64,000 nucleotides of DNA from CAVTWS01 sp963732655 (GCA_963732655.1 CAVTAI010000013.1:310001-374000), one strand, 5' to 3'. Shown: positions 34,414 to 43,039, counted from the stretch's first letter. Numbers and translations are program-made. Notes: generated from the letters alone by a model not told the origin.

Positions 34414-35190
34414 ATGAGACTCGCGGGCAAGGTGGCCATCGTCACCGGAGGGAGCCGAGGCATCGGCCGGGCCTACGCCGAGCGGTTCCTCCGGGAGGGC
34501 GCGTCGGTTGTGGTGGCCGACGTCGATGATGCCTCCGGGGCAACCTGCGTCGACGAGCTGTCGGGGATCGGCACCATCTCCTACGAGCACTGTGATGTCG
34601 CCTCCGCCGATTCGGCTGAGGCCGTCGCTCAGACGGCGCTGGATCGTCACGGCCGGATCGACGTGCTCATCAACAACGCCGCCCTCTACGGCGACTGGAA
34701 CATGGCGGACCAGAGCGAGGAGTACCTTCGCCGGGTGTTCGACGTGAACCAGCACGGCGTGTGGTTGATGACCCGAGCGGTGGCCCCGGCGATGGTGCGT
34801 CAAGGATCGGGCCGCATCATCAACCAGTCGTCGGCGGCGGCCTACAACTACGGCGGCGGCTTGCCGGAGACCGATTTCACTGGCCTCGGCGCGTTCAACT
34901 ACCAGCAGACCAAGTGGGGCGTGATCGGACTCACCAAGTTCGCGGCTGGGCAACTCGGTCGGTATGGGATCACCGTCAACGCCATCGCGCCGGGGGTCAT
35001 CGACACCCAGGCGACACTCGATGTCGTCCCGCCGTCGATCCTGGAGGAGCTGGCCAAGAAGCAACCGATTCCGGGAGTGGTGCACGCCGAGGACTTGACG
35101 GGCGCGGCCGTCTTCTTCGCCACCGACGAGGCCCGCTTCGTCACCGGGCAGGTCCTGGTGATCGACGGTGGCAAGTACATGCCGGCATGA
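34414..35190 (+). CDS. Short-chain dehydrogenase/reductase
   Basis: A 258-residue SDR: TGGSRGIGRA, NNAALYG, catalytic Ser in NQSSAAAYN, YQQTK (the Tyr-x3-Lys pair) and GQVLVIDGGKY. ATG 34414 has GGAGAAGGA upstream. It is the only intact gene in a stretch of fragments. Its stop is in the same frame as, and directly followed by, a DUF35-like fragment, so an operon with fatty-acyl or sterol-type thiolysis genes once existed here. Confidence 0.9.
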   Translation: MRLAGKVAIVTGGSRGIGRAYAERFLREGASVVVADVDDASGATCVDELSGIGTISYEHCDVASADSAEAVAQTALDRHGRIDVLINNAALYGDWNMADQSEEYLRRVFDVNQHGVWLMTRAVAPAMVRQGSGRIINQSSAAAYNYGGGLPETDFTGLGAFNYQQTKWGVIGLTKFAAGQLGRYGITVNAIAPGVIDTQATLDVVPPSILEELAKKQPIPGVVHAEDLTGAAVFFATDEARFVTGQVLVIDGGKYMPA

Positions 35191-35194
35191 CCCG

Positions 35195-35447
35195 ATGAGC
35201 GGCCCTCGGAAAGCCGGGTTCGCCCCGGCAACGTCATCGAGGAGTCCTTCGAGCGGGTCCTGCCCAAGGTCACCGACGCCAACCGCTACTTCTGGTGCAG
35301 CGGCGCGTCCGGCTCCCTCGAGATCATGCGCTGCTCGGCGTGTGGGTGGTGGTTGCACCCACCGTCGCCGATCTGCCCGCGGTGTCGCTCCTTCGACGTG
35401 GCGCCCGAGCGGGTGAGTGGCCGAGGTCGTGTGTGCATCTTCGACTG
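35195..35447 (+). pseudogene. DUF35 (Zn-ribbon/OB-fold) N-terminal fragment
   Basis: The zinc ribbon is plain: CSACGWWLHPPSPICPRC (two CxxC pairs), preceded by ANRYFWCSGASGSLEIMR. The frame has no start codon after the SDR stop. ATG 35195 is in the neighbouring frame and joins only if one base near 35213-35222 is changed. The OB-fold that should follow (RGRVxTF) breaks off at about 35447 and continues directly into thiolase sequence. Such proteins partner thiolases in CoA-dependent C-C cleavage. Confidence 0.72.
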
Positions 35448-35842
35448 CGACCCGCCCGTCGACGGTTCGATCGCGTTCGTGGTCTCGCGCCGCGACTCCA
35501 CCCCTCGGTCCGGCGCGCTGGTTCATGTCGAGGCGATGGGCGCGGCGCCCGGCATGGAGGCGTGCGGCGACATGATGTGGTCGAAGACCGAGCTGACCCC
35601 GGCCGATGTCGAGTTCGCTCAGCTGTACGACGGCTGGAGCATCCTGGCCCTGCAATGGCTGGAGGCGCTCCGCCTCTGCCCACCCGGCGGGGCGGGACGG
35701 TTCGTCGACGGCGGCGACCGGATCAGCCGGAACGGGGAGCTGCCCCTGAACACGGGAGGTGGGCAGCTCTCGGGGGGCCGGCTGCATGGGTTCCTCCAGC
35801 TGTGGGAGGCGTGCGTGCAGCTGCGCGGAGAGGGCGCCGAAC
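35447..35842 (+). pseudogene. Thiolase (SCP-x/lipid-transfer type) C-terminal fragment
   Basis: In frame with the DUF35 piece, the sequence becomes the last third of a thiolase: CDPPVDGSIAFVVS, VEFAQLYDGWSI, then LPLNTGGGQLSGGRLHGF with the conserved catalytic-region His. Thiolases run about 390 residues; only about 130 remain and the nucleophilic-Cys half is missing. The fragment ends at about 35842 where NTF2-like sequence begins in another frame. Confidence 0.75.
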
Positions 35843-36286
35843 GACAGGTCCCGGGACCTCGACCTCCTGGTCAGCTTGTTCGTCCCTGACGTGAGGGTCG
35901 GGCCCGGCCAGTCCGGCCGCGCCGCCCTGAAGGACTGGTACGACCGATCGTTGAGCTCGGTCGGCGCCACCATCCACATGGTCGGCAACCACGTCGTCGA
36001 CCTCGCTGACGTTCGCGACGGACGAGCGACGGGCGTGGTGTACTGCCGGGAGGAGGTGACGCGCCTGGATTCGGGGCAGTGGGACCTCGGCATGATCCAG
36101 TACTGGGACGTGTATCGGCTCGTCGATCGTCGGTGGCTGTTCGAGAGGCGACGGGTGGGTCGCTGGTACAGCACCGAGGCGCTGCTCCATCTTGAACTCC
36201 CGGCCAGTCGGGGGGAGCAACCGCTCCCGGAGGCGTTCGCGACGTGGCGGGAGTTCCAGGGCCGGCACACGATCGGAGAGGCGTGA
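35843..36286 (+). pseudogene. SnoaL/NTF2-like protein lacking its N-terminus
   Basis: Beginning abruptly with RDLDLLVSLFVPDVRVG, this frame encodes the rest of a nuclear-transport-factor-2-like fold (DWYDRSLSSVGATIHMVGNHVVDL, DSGQWDLGMIQYWDVYRLVD) and ends at a stop at 36286. About 25 N-terminal residues are missing. The junction with the thiolase fragment lies in GGTCCCGGGACC near 35850. It ends 4 nt before the amidohydrolase. Confidence 0.7.
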
Positions 36287-36290
36287 CACC

Positions 36291-37392
36291 ATGGGACCCA
36301 TGACGTCGACTGGTTGGGTGTCGGGCGACTCCCATGTGAACGAGCCGCGAGACCTGTGGTCGGCCAACCTTCCGCCCTCGCTGCGGGAGCAGGCCATGCG
36401 GGGCATTGCCGCGGGCGACGACGGCAACTGGGAGTTGTTGTTCGACGCCGAGGCTTCCGATCAGAGCGCCAGTTATGAGTACGACCGCATGCGCATGGCC
36501 GACCCCGCGTACCGGTACTCGATCATGCGCGAGGAGGGCATCGTCGCCGAGTGCATCTTCCCGACGGTGGGGCTGTACGTGTGGATGCTCAACGATCCCG
36601 CGGGCGGCGCGGCGTCGTGTCGCGTCGACAACGAGTGGATCGCCGACACCCTCGGCCGGTCGCCCCGGTTCAGCTGCGCCGGTCTGGTCCCGACGTGGAC
36701 GATCGACGACGCGCTCGCCGAAGTGGCGTGGATCGTCGATGCCGGTCTCGGTTCGCTGATGCTCCCGGCGGTGGCGGCGCCGGACTGGAACCACTTCGAG
36801 CTGGGCGCCCCTGTGGGCCGCCATCGCCGAGACCGGTCTCCCCGTCGTCATGCATCAAGGCACCGGACACTCGATGTTCTTCTACCGGGGTCCTGGCGCC
36901 GGGGTCTCCAACCTGCTCGCCACGCAGTCGATGGGTCCGCGAGCGGCAGGACTCCTGGCCACCTCCGGCGTGCTGGCCGCCCATCCCGACCTGCATGTGG
37001 TGTTCGTCGAGTTCAACACCGGGTGGTTGGGCTGGACCATGCAGACCCTCGACTTCTACACCGAGTCGTTCCGCCGTTACGGAACCACGCCGTCGGGTAA
37101 ACCGTGGGTCAACCCTGATCTGCCCGAACCGCCGAGCCACTATCTGAGGCGGCAGGTCCACGCCACGTTCCAGGACGACCCGGTCGGGTTGACCAACCGG
37201 GCGCTCACCGGGGCCGACTGCCTGATCTGGGGCTCGGACTATCCGCACGAGGAGGGCACGTACCCGCATTCTCGTGAGGTCGTGGCCCGGCTGTCGGCCA
37301 TCTTGAACCCCGTCGAGATCGACCTGGTGTTCCGCACCAACGCCGCTCGGTTGTTCGGATTCTCCGACGACCTCCTGTCCACGCCTCTTTGA
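36291..37392 (+). CDS. Amidohydrolase-2 family metal-dependent hydrolase, one frame break
   Basis: TIM-barrel hydrolase of about 367 residues. The N-terminal part (SGDSHVNEPRDLW, ECIFPTVGLYVW) is in one frame to about 36805. The rest (LWAAIAETGLPVVMHQGTGHS, ADCLIWGSDYPHEEGTYPHS) is one frame over. A single-base change in GGGCGCCCCTGTGGG (36802-36816) would join them. The metal-binding pattern of this family (HxxE, His in VVMHQG, Asp in GSDYPH) is complete across the join, which favours a sequencing error. ATG 36291 follows GGAGAGG. Confidence 0.8.
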
Positions 37393-37400
37393 TCCGATCT

Positions 37401-37418
37401 GGTATCTGATCCGATACC
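37401..37418. promoter_or_regulatory. Inverted-repeat operator before the HTH-nucleotidyltransferase pair
   Basis: GGTATC-TGATCC-GATACC is a perfect 6-bp inverted repeat ending 9 nt before GTG 37428. A direct repeat GATCCGAT (37391-37398 and 37408-37415) overlaps it. The position suits autorepression by the adjacent HTH protein. Confidence 0.55.
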
Positions 37419-37427
37419 ATTGACCTC

Positions 37428-37742
37428 GTGGACAGCGCCGAGATACTTCGACACACACGACATCGCGCCGGCCTGACGCTGAGAGCGCTCGCCGCCGCCG
37501 CCCACACCTCCCATTCGGCGCTGGCGGCGTACGAAGCCGGCCGGGTCACGCCGACGGTCGACACCTTCGAGCGGATCATGACGTCCGCCGGATTCAACGT
37601 GATGGTCACCGTCGAGCCTCGCGTCGACACGGACGACGCCCGCGGTCGCGAGCTGATCGAGGTGCTCGAGCTCGCGGCGACCTTCCCCGCCCGGCACCGT
37701 CATGACATTGCGGTCCTACCGTTCCCCGGCCATGACTGCTGA
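37428..37742 (+). CDS. XRE-type HTH protein, probable antitoxin/repressor
   Basis: A 104-residue protein with an N-terminal lambda-repressor-type HTH (ILRHTRHRAGLTLRALAAAA, then SHSALAAYEAGRVTP, residues 5-45) and a C-terminal tail of about 50 residues. GTG 37428 lies just after an inverted repeat. The coding region overlaps the nucleotidyltransferase gene by 11 nt. Small HTH gene followed by overlapping nucleotidyltransferase is the layout of AbiEi/AbiEii-like and related toxin-antitoxin pairs. Confidence 0.8.
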   Translation: MDSAEILRHTRHRAGLTLRALAAAAHTSHSALAAYEAGRVTPTVDTFERIMTSAGFNVMVTVEPRVDTDDARGRELIEVLELAATFPARHRHDIAVLPFPGHDC

Positions 37743-38298
37743 ACCGGATCTCCCCCTCATCGTCGCCCGGATGATCTCCATCAACGAGAGCTTCCAGGGG
37801 CAGCGACTTCCGCACGCCTTCGGCGGGGCATTGGCCCTCGCGTGGTGCACCCACCGGGCGCGCGGCACCATCGACATCGACGTGAACGTGTTCGTGGAGC
37901 AGTCGGCTGCGGCGTCGGTGTTCGAGGCACTACCGACCGACATCGTCCGGGGGCCGGACGAGCTCGACCGGGCGTGTCGTGACGGCCAGGTGCGCCTGTG
38001 GTGGGACACCACGCCGATCGACCTCTTCCTCGACGTATCACCGTTCCACCGGGACGCCGCCGGACGCGTGGTCGTTCACCGGCTCGGCGGGCGCGACCTT
38101 CCATTTCTCGCCTGCTCCGACCTCGCCGTCTTCAAGGCGTTCTTCAACCGCACGAAGGACTGGGCCGACATCGAGGAGATGCTCGATGCCGGCACGCTCG
38201 ACATCGACCGGGTGGTGGGGGTGTTGGTGCGATACCTCGGACCGGACGACGAGCGGGTCGGTCGACTGCTCGGGTTGGTGGCGGGGGCTATCGAGTGA
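37732..38298 (+). CDS. Nucleotidyltransferase-fold protein (AbiEii-like), probable toxin
   Basis: About 188 residues. It shows the polymerase-beta-type signature FGGALALAWCTHRARGTIDIDVNVFV (Gly-Gly, then D-x-D) and a third acidic strand in TTPIDLFLDVSPF. The C-terminal part (LAVFKAFFNRTKDWADIEEM) matches proteins that bear the AbiEii-like domain. ATG 37732 was chosen because homologues lack the preceding ten residues; ATG 37702 is possible. A toxic or defence role is inferred from pairing with the HTH gene. It overlaps the convergent LLM gene by 11 nt. Confidence 0.75.
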   Translation: MTAEPDLPLIVARMISINESFQGQRLPHAFGGALALAWCTHRARGTIDIDVNVFVEQSAAASVFEALPTDIVRGPDELDRACRDGQVRLWWDTTPIDLFLDVSPFHRDAAGRVVVHRLGGRDLPFLACSDLAVFKAFFNRTKDWADIEEMLDAGTLDIDRVVGVLVRYLGPDDERVGRLLGLVAGAIE

Positions 38299-39148
38299 GC
38301 TCGGACAGGGCGCGGCGGTCTTCGTCGTCGAAACCGATGGGGTAGAGGCACACGGTGTCGATACCGGCCTGGCGGTACTCGTCGAGCCGAGCTCGGGCGA
38401 CGCCGAGATCGTCGCGGGGGAGGGTGGTGCCCGCCACGATGTCGGCCGGGGAAACGAGCCCCTGGCTCACGAAGTGACGGTGGTAGTTCGCCATGCTGTC
38501 GTAGAAAACGGCATCACGATGCAGCACCGGTCCGTCCATGAGCCGCAGGTAGAGCGCGACGCGGGGGCGCCGGTCGGGCGGGGCGGCCGCACGGACCCGG
38601 GCGACCGAGACGGCGGCGTGCTCCGGGGTCAACCAGTTCAGGATGAGGCCGTCGGCGTCGTGGGCGCCGAGCTCGAGCATCCGTGGTCCGAGGGCGGCCA
38701 GCAGCACCGGCCAGCCACCGCCGTAGGTCATCCCGCCGGCTGACCGGGCGCGGAGATCGCGCAACCAGCCGCGCATGAACTCGACCTGGTCCGGTGGATA
38801 GGCCACGCCGAAGGAGGCGGTCTGCTCGGGGTGGGAGACGCCGATGCCGAGGGAGAACCGACCGCAGGACATCTCGTTGAGCGTGGCCGCCACGGTCGGC
38901 AGCGCCAGGCGGTGATGGAGCGGCGCGGCGGCGACGCCGAGGGTGCCGCGAACCGAGGTGGTGCTCGCGAACATGGCGGCGAAGCCGGGGATGGCATCTC
39001 GTCCAGCCAGACGGCCGTCGGCGTCGACCGATCCACCGTGCGCACCGTCGGGCAGGAAGACCTCGGCGTAGCCGTGGTCCTCGGCGAACCGACCGACTGC
39101 TGCGATGTCGTGGGCAGGGAGCTGGCGAACACAGATGGCGAGCTGCAC
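38288..39148 (-). CDS. LLM-class (luciferase-like) oxidoreductase, probably F420-dependent
   Basis: A 286-residue TIM-barrel protein of the luciferase-like family. It starts MQLAICVRQLPAHD, with GVAAAPLHHRLALPTVAATLNEMSCGRFSLGIGVSHP forming the typical cofactor-site region and PVLLAALGPRMLELG a later strand-loop. Many actinobacterial members use coenzyme F420; the FMN alternative cannot be excluded. GTG 39148 faces cydA across a 93-bp divergent region containing a tandem repeat. Confidence 0.85.
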   Translation of the reverse strand: MQLAICVRQLPAHDIAAVGRFAEDHGYAEVFLPDGAHGGSVDADGRLAGRDAIPGFAAMFASTTSVRGTLGVAAAPLHHRLALPTVAATLNEMSCGRFSLGIGVSHPEQTASFGVAYPPDQVEFMRGWLRDLRARSAGGMTYGGGWPVLLAALGPRMLELGAHDADGLILNWLTPEHAAVSVARVRAAAPPDRRPRVALYLRLMDGPVLHRDAVFYDSMANYHRHFVSQGLVSPADIVAGTTLPRDDLGVARARLDEYRQAGIDTVCLYPIGFDDEDRRALSELTR

Positions 39149-39151
39149 CCC

Positions 39152-39185
39152 GTGAGTCTGTCAGAGGTGTGAGTCTGGCAGAGGT
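39152..39185. promoter_or_regulatory. 17-bp tandem direct repeat upstream of cydA
   Basis: GTGAGTCTGTCAGAGGT (39152-39168) is followed at once by GTGAGTCTGGCAGAGGT (39169-39185), one mismatch in 17. A TACGGT (39194-39199) follows, a plausible -10 for cydA, so the repeat would cover the -35 region. A candidate binding site for an oxygen or redox regulator, or for a regulator of the divergent LLM gene. Confidence 0.5.
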
Positions 39186-39241
39186 GCGACCGGTACGGTC
39201 TGGTGTAGCCGGCGTGTCCGCTCGGCGAGAGGAGCGTCCCG

Positions 39242-40645
39242 ATGCCGCCCGTGCCCCTGGGCCAGGTCGTGGCCGACGGTGCCACGTGGGCGGCGCGCCA
39301 GCAGATGGCGATCTCGCTCGGGTGGCACATCGTGATCGCCTGCTTCGGTGTCGCCTTCCCGGCCATGATCGCCGTCGTGCACTGGCGCGGTGTCCGGCGT
39401 GGCGACGAGGTGGCGCTCGACCTGGCCCGGCGTTGGGCCAAGGTCGCCACCCTGCTGTTCGCGCTGGGGGCCGTTTCGGGCACGGTCCTGAGCTTCGAGA
39501 TGGGTTTGTTGTGGCCGGGTCTGATGGATCGATTCGGCGACGTGCTCGGCATCCCGTTCGCCCTGGAGGGCATCGCCTTCTTCACGGAGGCCATCTTCCT
39601 CGGGGGGTACCTGTACGGCTGGGGGCGCATCGAACCGGTTCGCCACGTGCTGGTGTTGGTGCCGGTCGCGATCGCCGGGGTCGTCGGCTCGTTCTGCGTC
39701 GTGGCCGTGAACGCCTGGATGAACGATCCCCGCGGATTCACCCTTACGGCGACGGGCGAGGTCGTCGATGTCGATCCGTGGGCCGCGCTCGTGTCGCGCA
39801 CCGCGTTCATGCAGTTCCTCCACATGTGGGTCGGCGCGTTCATGGTGGTCGGGTTCGTGGTGGCCGGTGTCTACGCGTTCGGGCTCCTGCGCGGGCGCGA
39901 CGACGACCACCACCGACTCGGGCTCCGGGTCGCGTTCGCTTTCGCCGCGGTGGCGGCGGTGGTGCAGCCGATGATCGGACACCTGACCGGCGCCCGGCTC
40001 GCCGACGAACAACCGACGAAGCTGGCCGCCATGGAGCTGGCCCTCGAGACCGAGACCGAGGCTCCGCTCGCCATAGGGGGGTTGCTCATCGACGGTGAAC
40101 GACGGTTCGCCATCACGATCCCTCGGCTCGGGTCGCTCGCGGCCACCAACTCCTTCGACGGGGAGGTACCCGGGCTGCTCGACTTCCCCGCGGACGAACG
40201 CCCGCCGGCGAACGTCGTGCACCTCGCCTTCCAGCTGATGGTGGCCCTGGGCACGGGCCTCGCGGCGCTGTCCGTCGTCGGATGGTGGCGCCACCGACGC
40301 ACCGGAGAGTGGCCGGTGTGGGTGCTTCGAGCGCTCGTCGCTGCGGGTCCCGTCGCGGTCGTGGCATTGGAGGCGGGGTGGGTCACCACCGAGGTCGGGC
40401 GTCAGCCGTGGATCGTCTATCGGGTCATGCGGGTCGAGGAGGCGGCGACGTCCGCGGGGTGGATCCCTGTGTCCCTGGCGCTCGTGGTGCTGCTGTACGC
40501 CGCGCTCACCGTGGTGGGGTTGAACGTGCTCCGGTCGATGGCTCGACGGTGGCGAGCGGACCCGGGCTCCGACCTGCCGACCCCGTACGGCGCGCTCTTG
40601 GACCGATCGGTGACGCCGCGCCACGGGGGGCCGCATCATGAGTAG
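39242..40645 (+). CDS. cydA: Cytochrome bd-type quinol oxidase subunit I
   Basis: Membrane subunit that oxidises quinol and reduces O2. The 467-residue length fits the short-Q-loop class. Visible landmarks: SLGWHIVIACFG with the N-terminal haem-ligand His, WPGLMDRFGDVLGIPFALEGIAFFTEAIFLGGYLYGW with the conserved Glu residues, QFLHMWVGAFM with a second ligand region, and the signature GRQPWIVYRVMR. It overlaps cydB by 8 nt. No cydDC assembly genes follow. Confidence 0.95.
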   Translation: MPPVPLGQVVADGATWAARQQMAISLGWHIVIACFGVAFPAMIAVVHWRGVRRGDEVALDLARRWAKVATLLFALGAVSGTVLSFEMGLLWPGLMDRFGDVLGIPFALEGIAFFTEAIFLGGYLYGWGRIEPVRHVLVLVPVAIAGVVGSFCVVAVNAWMNDPRGFTLTATGEVVDVDPWAALVSRTAFMQFLHMWVGAFMVVGFVVAGVYAFGLLRGRDDDHHRLGLRVAFAFAAVAAVVQPMIGHLTGARLADEQPTKLAAMELALETETEAPLAIGGLLIDGERRFAITIPRLGSLAATNSFDGEVPGLLDFPADERPPANVVHLAFQLMVALGTGLAALSVVGWWRHRRTGEWPVWVLRALVAAGPVAVVALEAGWVTTEVGRQPWIVYRVMRVEEAATSAGWIPVSLALVVLLYAALTVVGLNVLRSMARRWRADPGSDLPTPYGALLDRSVTPRHGGPHHE

Positions 40646-41636
40646 CGCCGATGTCGTCGCCGGGATCATGTTCGCCGGTGTCATCACCTACGCCGTGCTG
40701 GGCGGCGCCGACTTCGGCACCGGCTGGTGGGATCTCACCGCGGGCGGGCCACGCCGCGGGGCCCGGCTCCGCACCCGGATCGACCACAGCCTGGGTCCGG
40801 TGTGGGAAGCCAACCACGTCTGGCTGATCTTCGTGTTGGTGTTCTTGTGGACCGGGTTCCCTTCCGCCTTCAGCACCATCATGACGACGCTGGCCGTGCC
40901 CTTGGGGCTGGCGCTGATCGGAATCGTGTTGCGGGGCGCCAGCTTCGCCTTCCGCAAGTTCGCCGACTCGCTTCCCCAGGCCCAGGCCTTCGGCGTCGTG
41001 TTCGCCACCTCGTCCGTCCTCACGCCGTTCTTCCTCGGGACAGTGGCGGGCGCTCTCGCCTCGGGCCGGGTGTCCTCGACCGGCGGGACCGGCGTCTCGA
41101 CGTGGGTGAACCCCACGTCGATCCTGGGCGGTGTGCTCGCCGTCGTGACGTGCGCCTATCTCGCCGGGCTGTTCCTTCTGGTCGACGCCGACCGGGAGGA
41201 CCAGACGTTGGCCGAGGCGCTCCGGCGCAAGGTGCTCCTCGTGGCCGTGGTGGCCGGCGCGGCGGTGCTGATCGGCGGGTTGGTCCTACGGGCCGACGCG
41301 TCCCGGCTGTTCGATCGCCTCAACGGGCCCGGTCTGCCGCTGGTCATGCTCTCGGCCCTGGCCGGCGCGGCCAGTGTGGTGCTCGTCCACCGTCGCCGCG
41401 ACGTCGAGGCTCGGGCGGCGGGAGTGGTCGCGGTGGCCACGGTCGTGGCCGGGTGGGGGTTCGCCCAGTACCCCAGGGTCCTCGACGATCGGTCCGTGGA
41501 GGAGGCGGCCGGCGCTCCGTCGACGATGCGCGCGTTGATCATCGTCGGGGTGGGAGCCCTGTGTGTGGTCGGCCCCCCGCTGGTGTGGCTGTTCCGTCTG
41601 GTGGGGCGCCCGGAGGCAGGGTTCAGCACCGACTGA
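40638..41636 (+). CDS. cydB: Cytochrome bd-type quinol oxidase subunit II
   Basis: A 332-residue polytopic partner of CydA with the family opening YAVLGGADFGTGWWDLTAGG and WEANHVWLIFVLVFLWTGFP. About eight or nine hydrophobic segments are visible. Translation is coupled to cydA by an 8-nt overlap with GTG-rich flanks; ATG 40638 was chosen on family similarity. Confidence 0.95.
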   Translation: MSSADVVAGIMFAGVITYAVLGGADFGTGWWDLTAGGPRRGARLRTRIDHSLGPVWEANHVWLIFVLVFLWTGFPSAFSTIMTTLAVPLGLALIGIVLRGASFAFRKFADSLPQAQAFGVVFATSSVLTPFFLGTVAGALASGRVSSTGGTGVSTWVNPTSILGGVLAVVTCAYLAGLFLLVDADREDQTLAEALRRKVLLVAVVAGAAVLIGGLVLRADASRLFDRLNGPGLPLVMLSALAGAASVVLVHRRRDVEARAAGVVAVATVVAGWGFAQYPRVLDDRSVEEAAGAPSTMRALIIVGVGALCVVGPPLVWLFRLVGRPEAGFSTD

Positions 41637-41641
41637 TCGCC

Positions 41642-41647
41642 TACGAT
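41642..41647 (+). promoter_or_regulatory. Promoter-like -10 element TACGAT before the kinase-like gene
   Basis: GCCTACGATCCCCCC (41639-41653) lies 31 nt before ATG 41673. The same 15-mer stands before the SDR gene at 55401. TACGAT fits the TAnnAT form of actinobacterial -10 elements; no convincing -35 is visible here. Confidence 0.4.
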
Positions 41648-41672
41648 CCCCCCATCGACACGAGGGGAATCG

Positions 41673-43028
41673 ATGACCGAATTCGGCACGCAGGATCCCG
41701 AGACCGAGGCCGTGAGCGCCTGGCTGGCCGAGAACATCGGCGGCCGGGTGCGGTCGATCGAGCGGCAGGCCCGGTGGCGCCCGCAATGGCTGGCCGAGGT
41801 GGAGCGGGACAACGACCTCGTGTCGTTGATGGTCCGTGGCGAGCGGTACGACAGCGACATGACGTGGCCGCTCCGGCACGAAGCCGACTTCCAGCGGATC
41901 ATGGATGATCAGGGGATCCGGGTCCCGAAGGTGTGGGGCTGGATCGATCACCCCACCGCCTACGTGATGGACCTCGTCCCGGGAACCCACGACACCAAGG
42001 ACCTGCCTCCGGAGGTCACCGCGCAGATCGTCGACGAGTACCTCGAGGAGTTGGTGCGCCTCCACCAGCTCGACACCACGCCGTTCCTCGAGGCCGGCAT
42101 CGATCGGGCCGGTCCCGGGGAGAACCCGGCGCTGGTGAGCTTCAACCGCATGAACGCCATGTACCGGCGCCAGAAGCACCACCACGATCCGCTGCTCGAG
42201 TTCTTCATCGACTGGCTCACCCGCCACCCCATCGCCCCGAACGATCGTGAGGCGGCGGTGGTGTGGGACTCCGGGCAGTTCATGCACCACGAGGGCCACT
42301 TCACCCACATCATCGACGTGGAGCTCGGCCACATCGGCGACCCCATGGTCGACCTCGCCGGGTGGCGCATGCGCGACTCGATCATGAACTTTGGCGACTT
42401 CAACGCCATCTACGACCGCTATGCCGACCTCATCGGGGCTCCGGTCGACATCGACGCCATCCAGTGGCACCACATCTACTTCACGCTGTCGAACCAGTTG
42501 GCCTTCTCCCACGCCCGCGTCGACCCGCCGCTCGAATCGGACTTCGCCACCAACATGCAGTGGTGCAACGAGACGAACATCTACGCCACCGAGGCCTTGG
42601 GGGAGTACCTCGGGATCGACCTGCCGACGGTCGAGTTGCCGGTTGACGAGGAGACGATGGCCGCGGCGGCGATCGATCATCTCGTCAGGACCCTCTCGAC
42701 GCTGAAGGTCGACGACGAGTACGCCCAGTACAAGCTCCGCGGCGCCTTCCGCGAGGCTCGGCACGTCCAGCGGTGGGACCAGATCGGCCGCACGATCGTC
42801 GCCCAGAACCTCGACGACCTGCATCAGTTGCTGGGCGCCCGCCCCGAAACCATGCGTGACGGCGATCGACTGTTGGAGGAGTTCGTAATCTCCCGCAACG
42901 CCGATGGTCGTCACGACGTGGCGCTGTGCCAGCTGTTCCACAAGCGCAACCTGCGGGCCCAGATGCTCAACGGCCCGGCGGGCTCGGCGATGGCTCGCCA
43001 CATCCCGATCCAGACGTTCCGGTCCTGA
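41673..43028 (+). CDS. Aminoglycoside-phosphotransferase-like protein with altered catalytic loop
   Basis: A 451-residue protein with the APH/choline-kinase-like fold: LIDEYLEELVRLH-type helices, then VVWDSGQFMHHEGHFTHIIDVELGHIGDPMVDLAGWR. In true kinases the first part reads HGDxxxxN; here the His-Gly-Asp is replaced by WDSGQ, while the second motif (DxELxHIGDP, metal-binding Asp) is kept. The C-terminal 150 residues are extra relative to simple APH proteins. It may be a catalytically altered kinase or a pseudokinase. It stands alone behind its own promoter-like TACGAT. Confidence 0.72.
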   Translation: MTEFGTQDPETEAVSAWLAENIGGRVRSIERQARWRPQWLAEVERDNDLVSLMVRGERYDSDMTWPLRHEADFQRIMDDQGIRVPKVWGWIDHPTAYVMDLVPGTHDTKDLPPEVTAQIVDEYLEELVRLHQLDTTPFLEAGIDRAGPGENPALVSFNRMNAMYRRQKHHHDPLLEFFIDWLTRHPIAPNDREAAVVWDSGQFMHHEGHFTHIIDVELGHIGDPMVDLAGWRMRDSIMNFGDFNAIYDRYADLIGAPVDIDAIQWHHIYFTLSNQLAFSHARVDPPLESDFATNMQWCNETNIYATEALGEYLGIDLPTVELPVDEETMAAAAIDHLVRTLSTLKVDDEYAQYKLRGAFREARHVQRWDQIGRTIVAQNLDDLHQLLGARPETMRDGDRLLEEFVISRNADGRHDVALCQLFHKRNLRAQMLNGPAGSAMARHIPIQTFRS

Positions 43029-43039
43029 ACCGCAGAAAT

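Noticed and set aside
34309..36270. A 653-codon open frame on the minus strand over the fragment region.
   Set aside because: The opposite strand carries clear SDR, DUF35, thiolase and SnoaL sequence; this frame resembles nothing.
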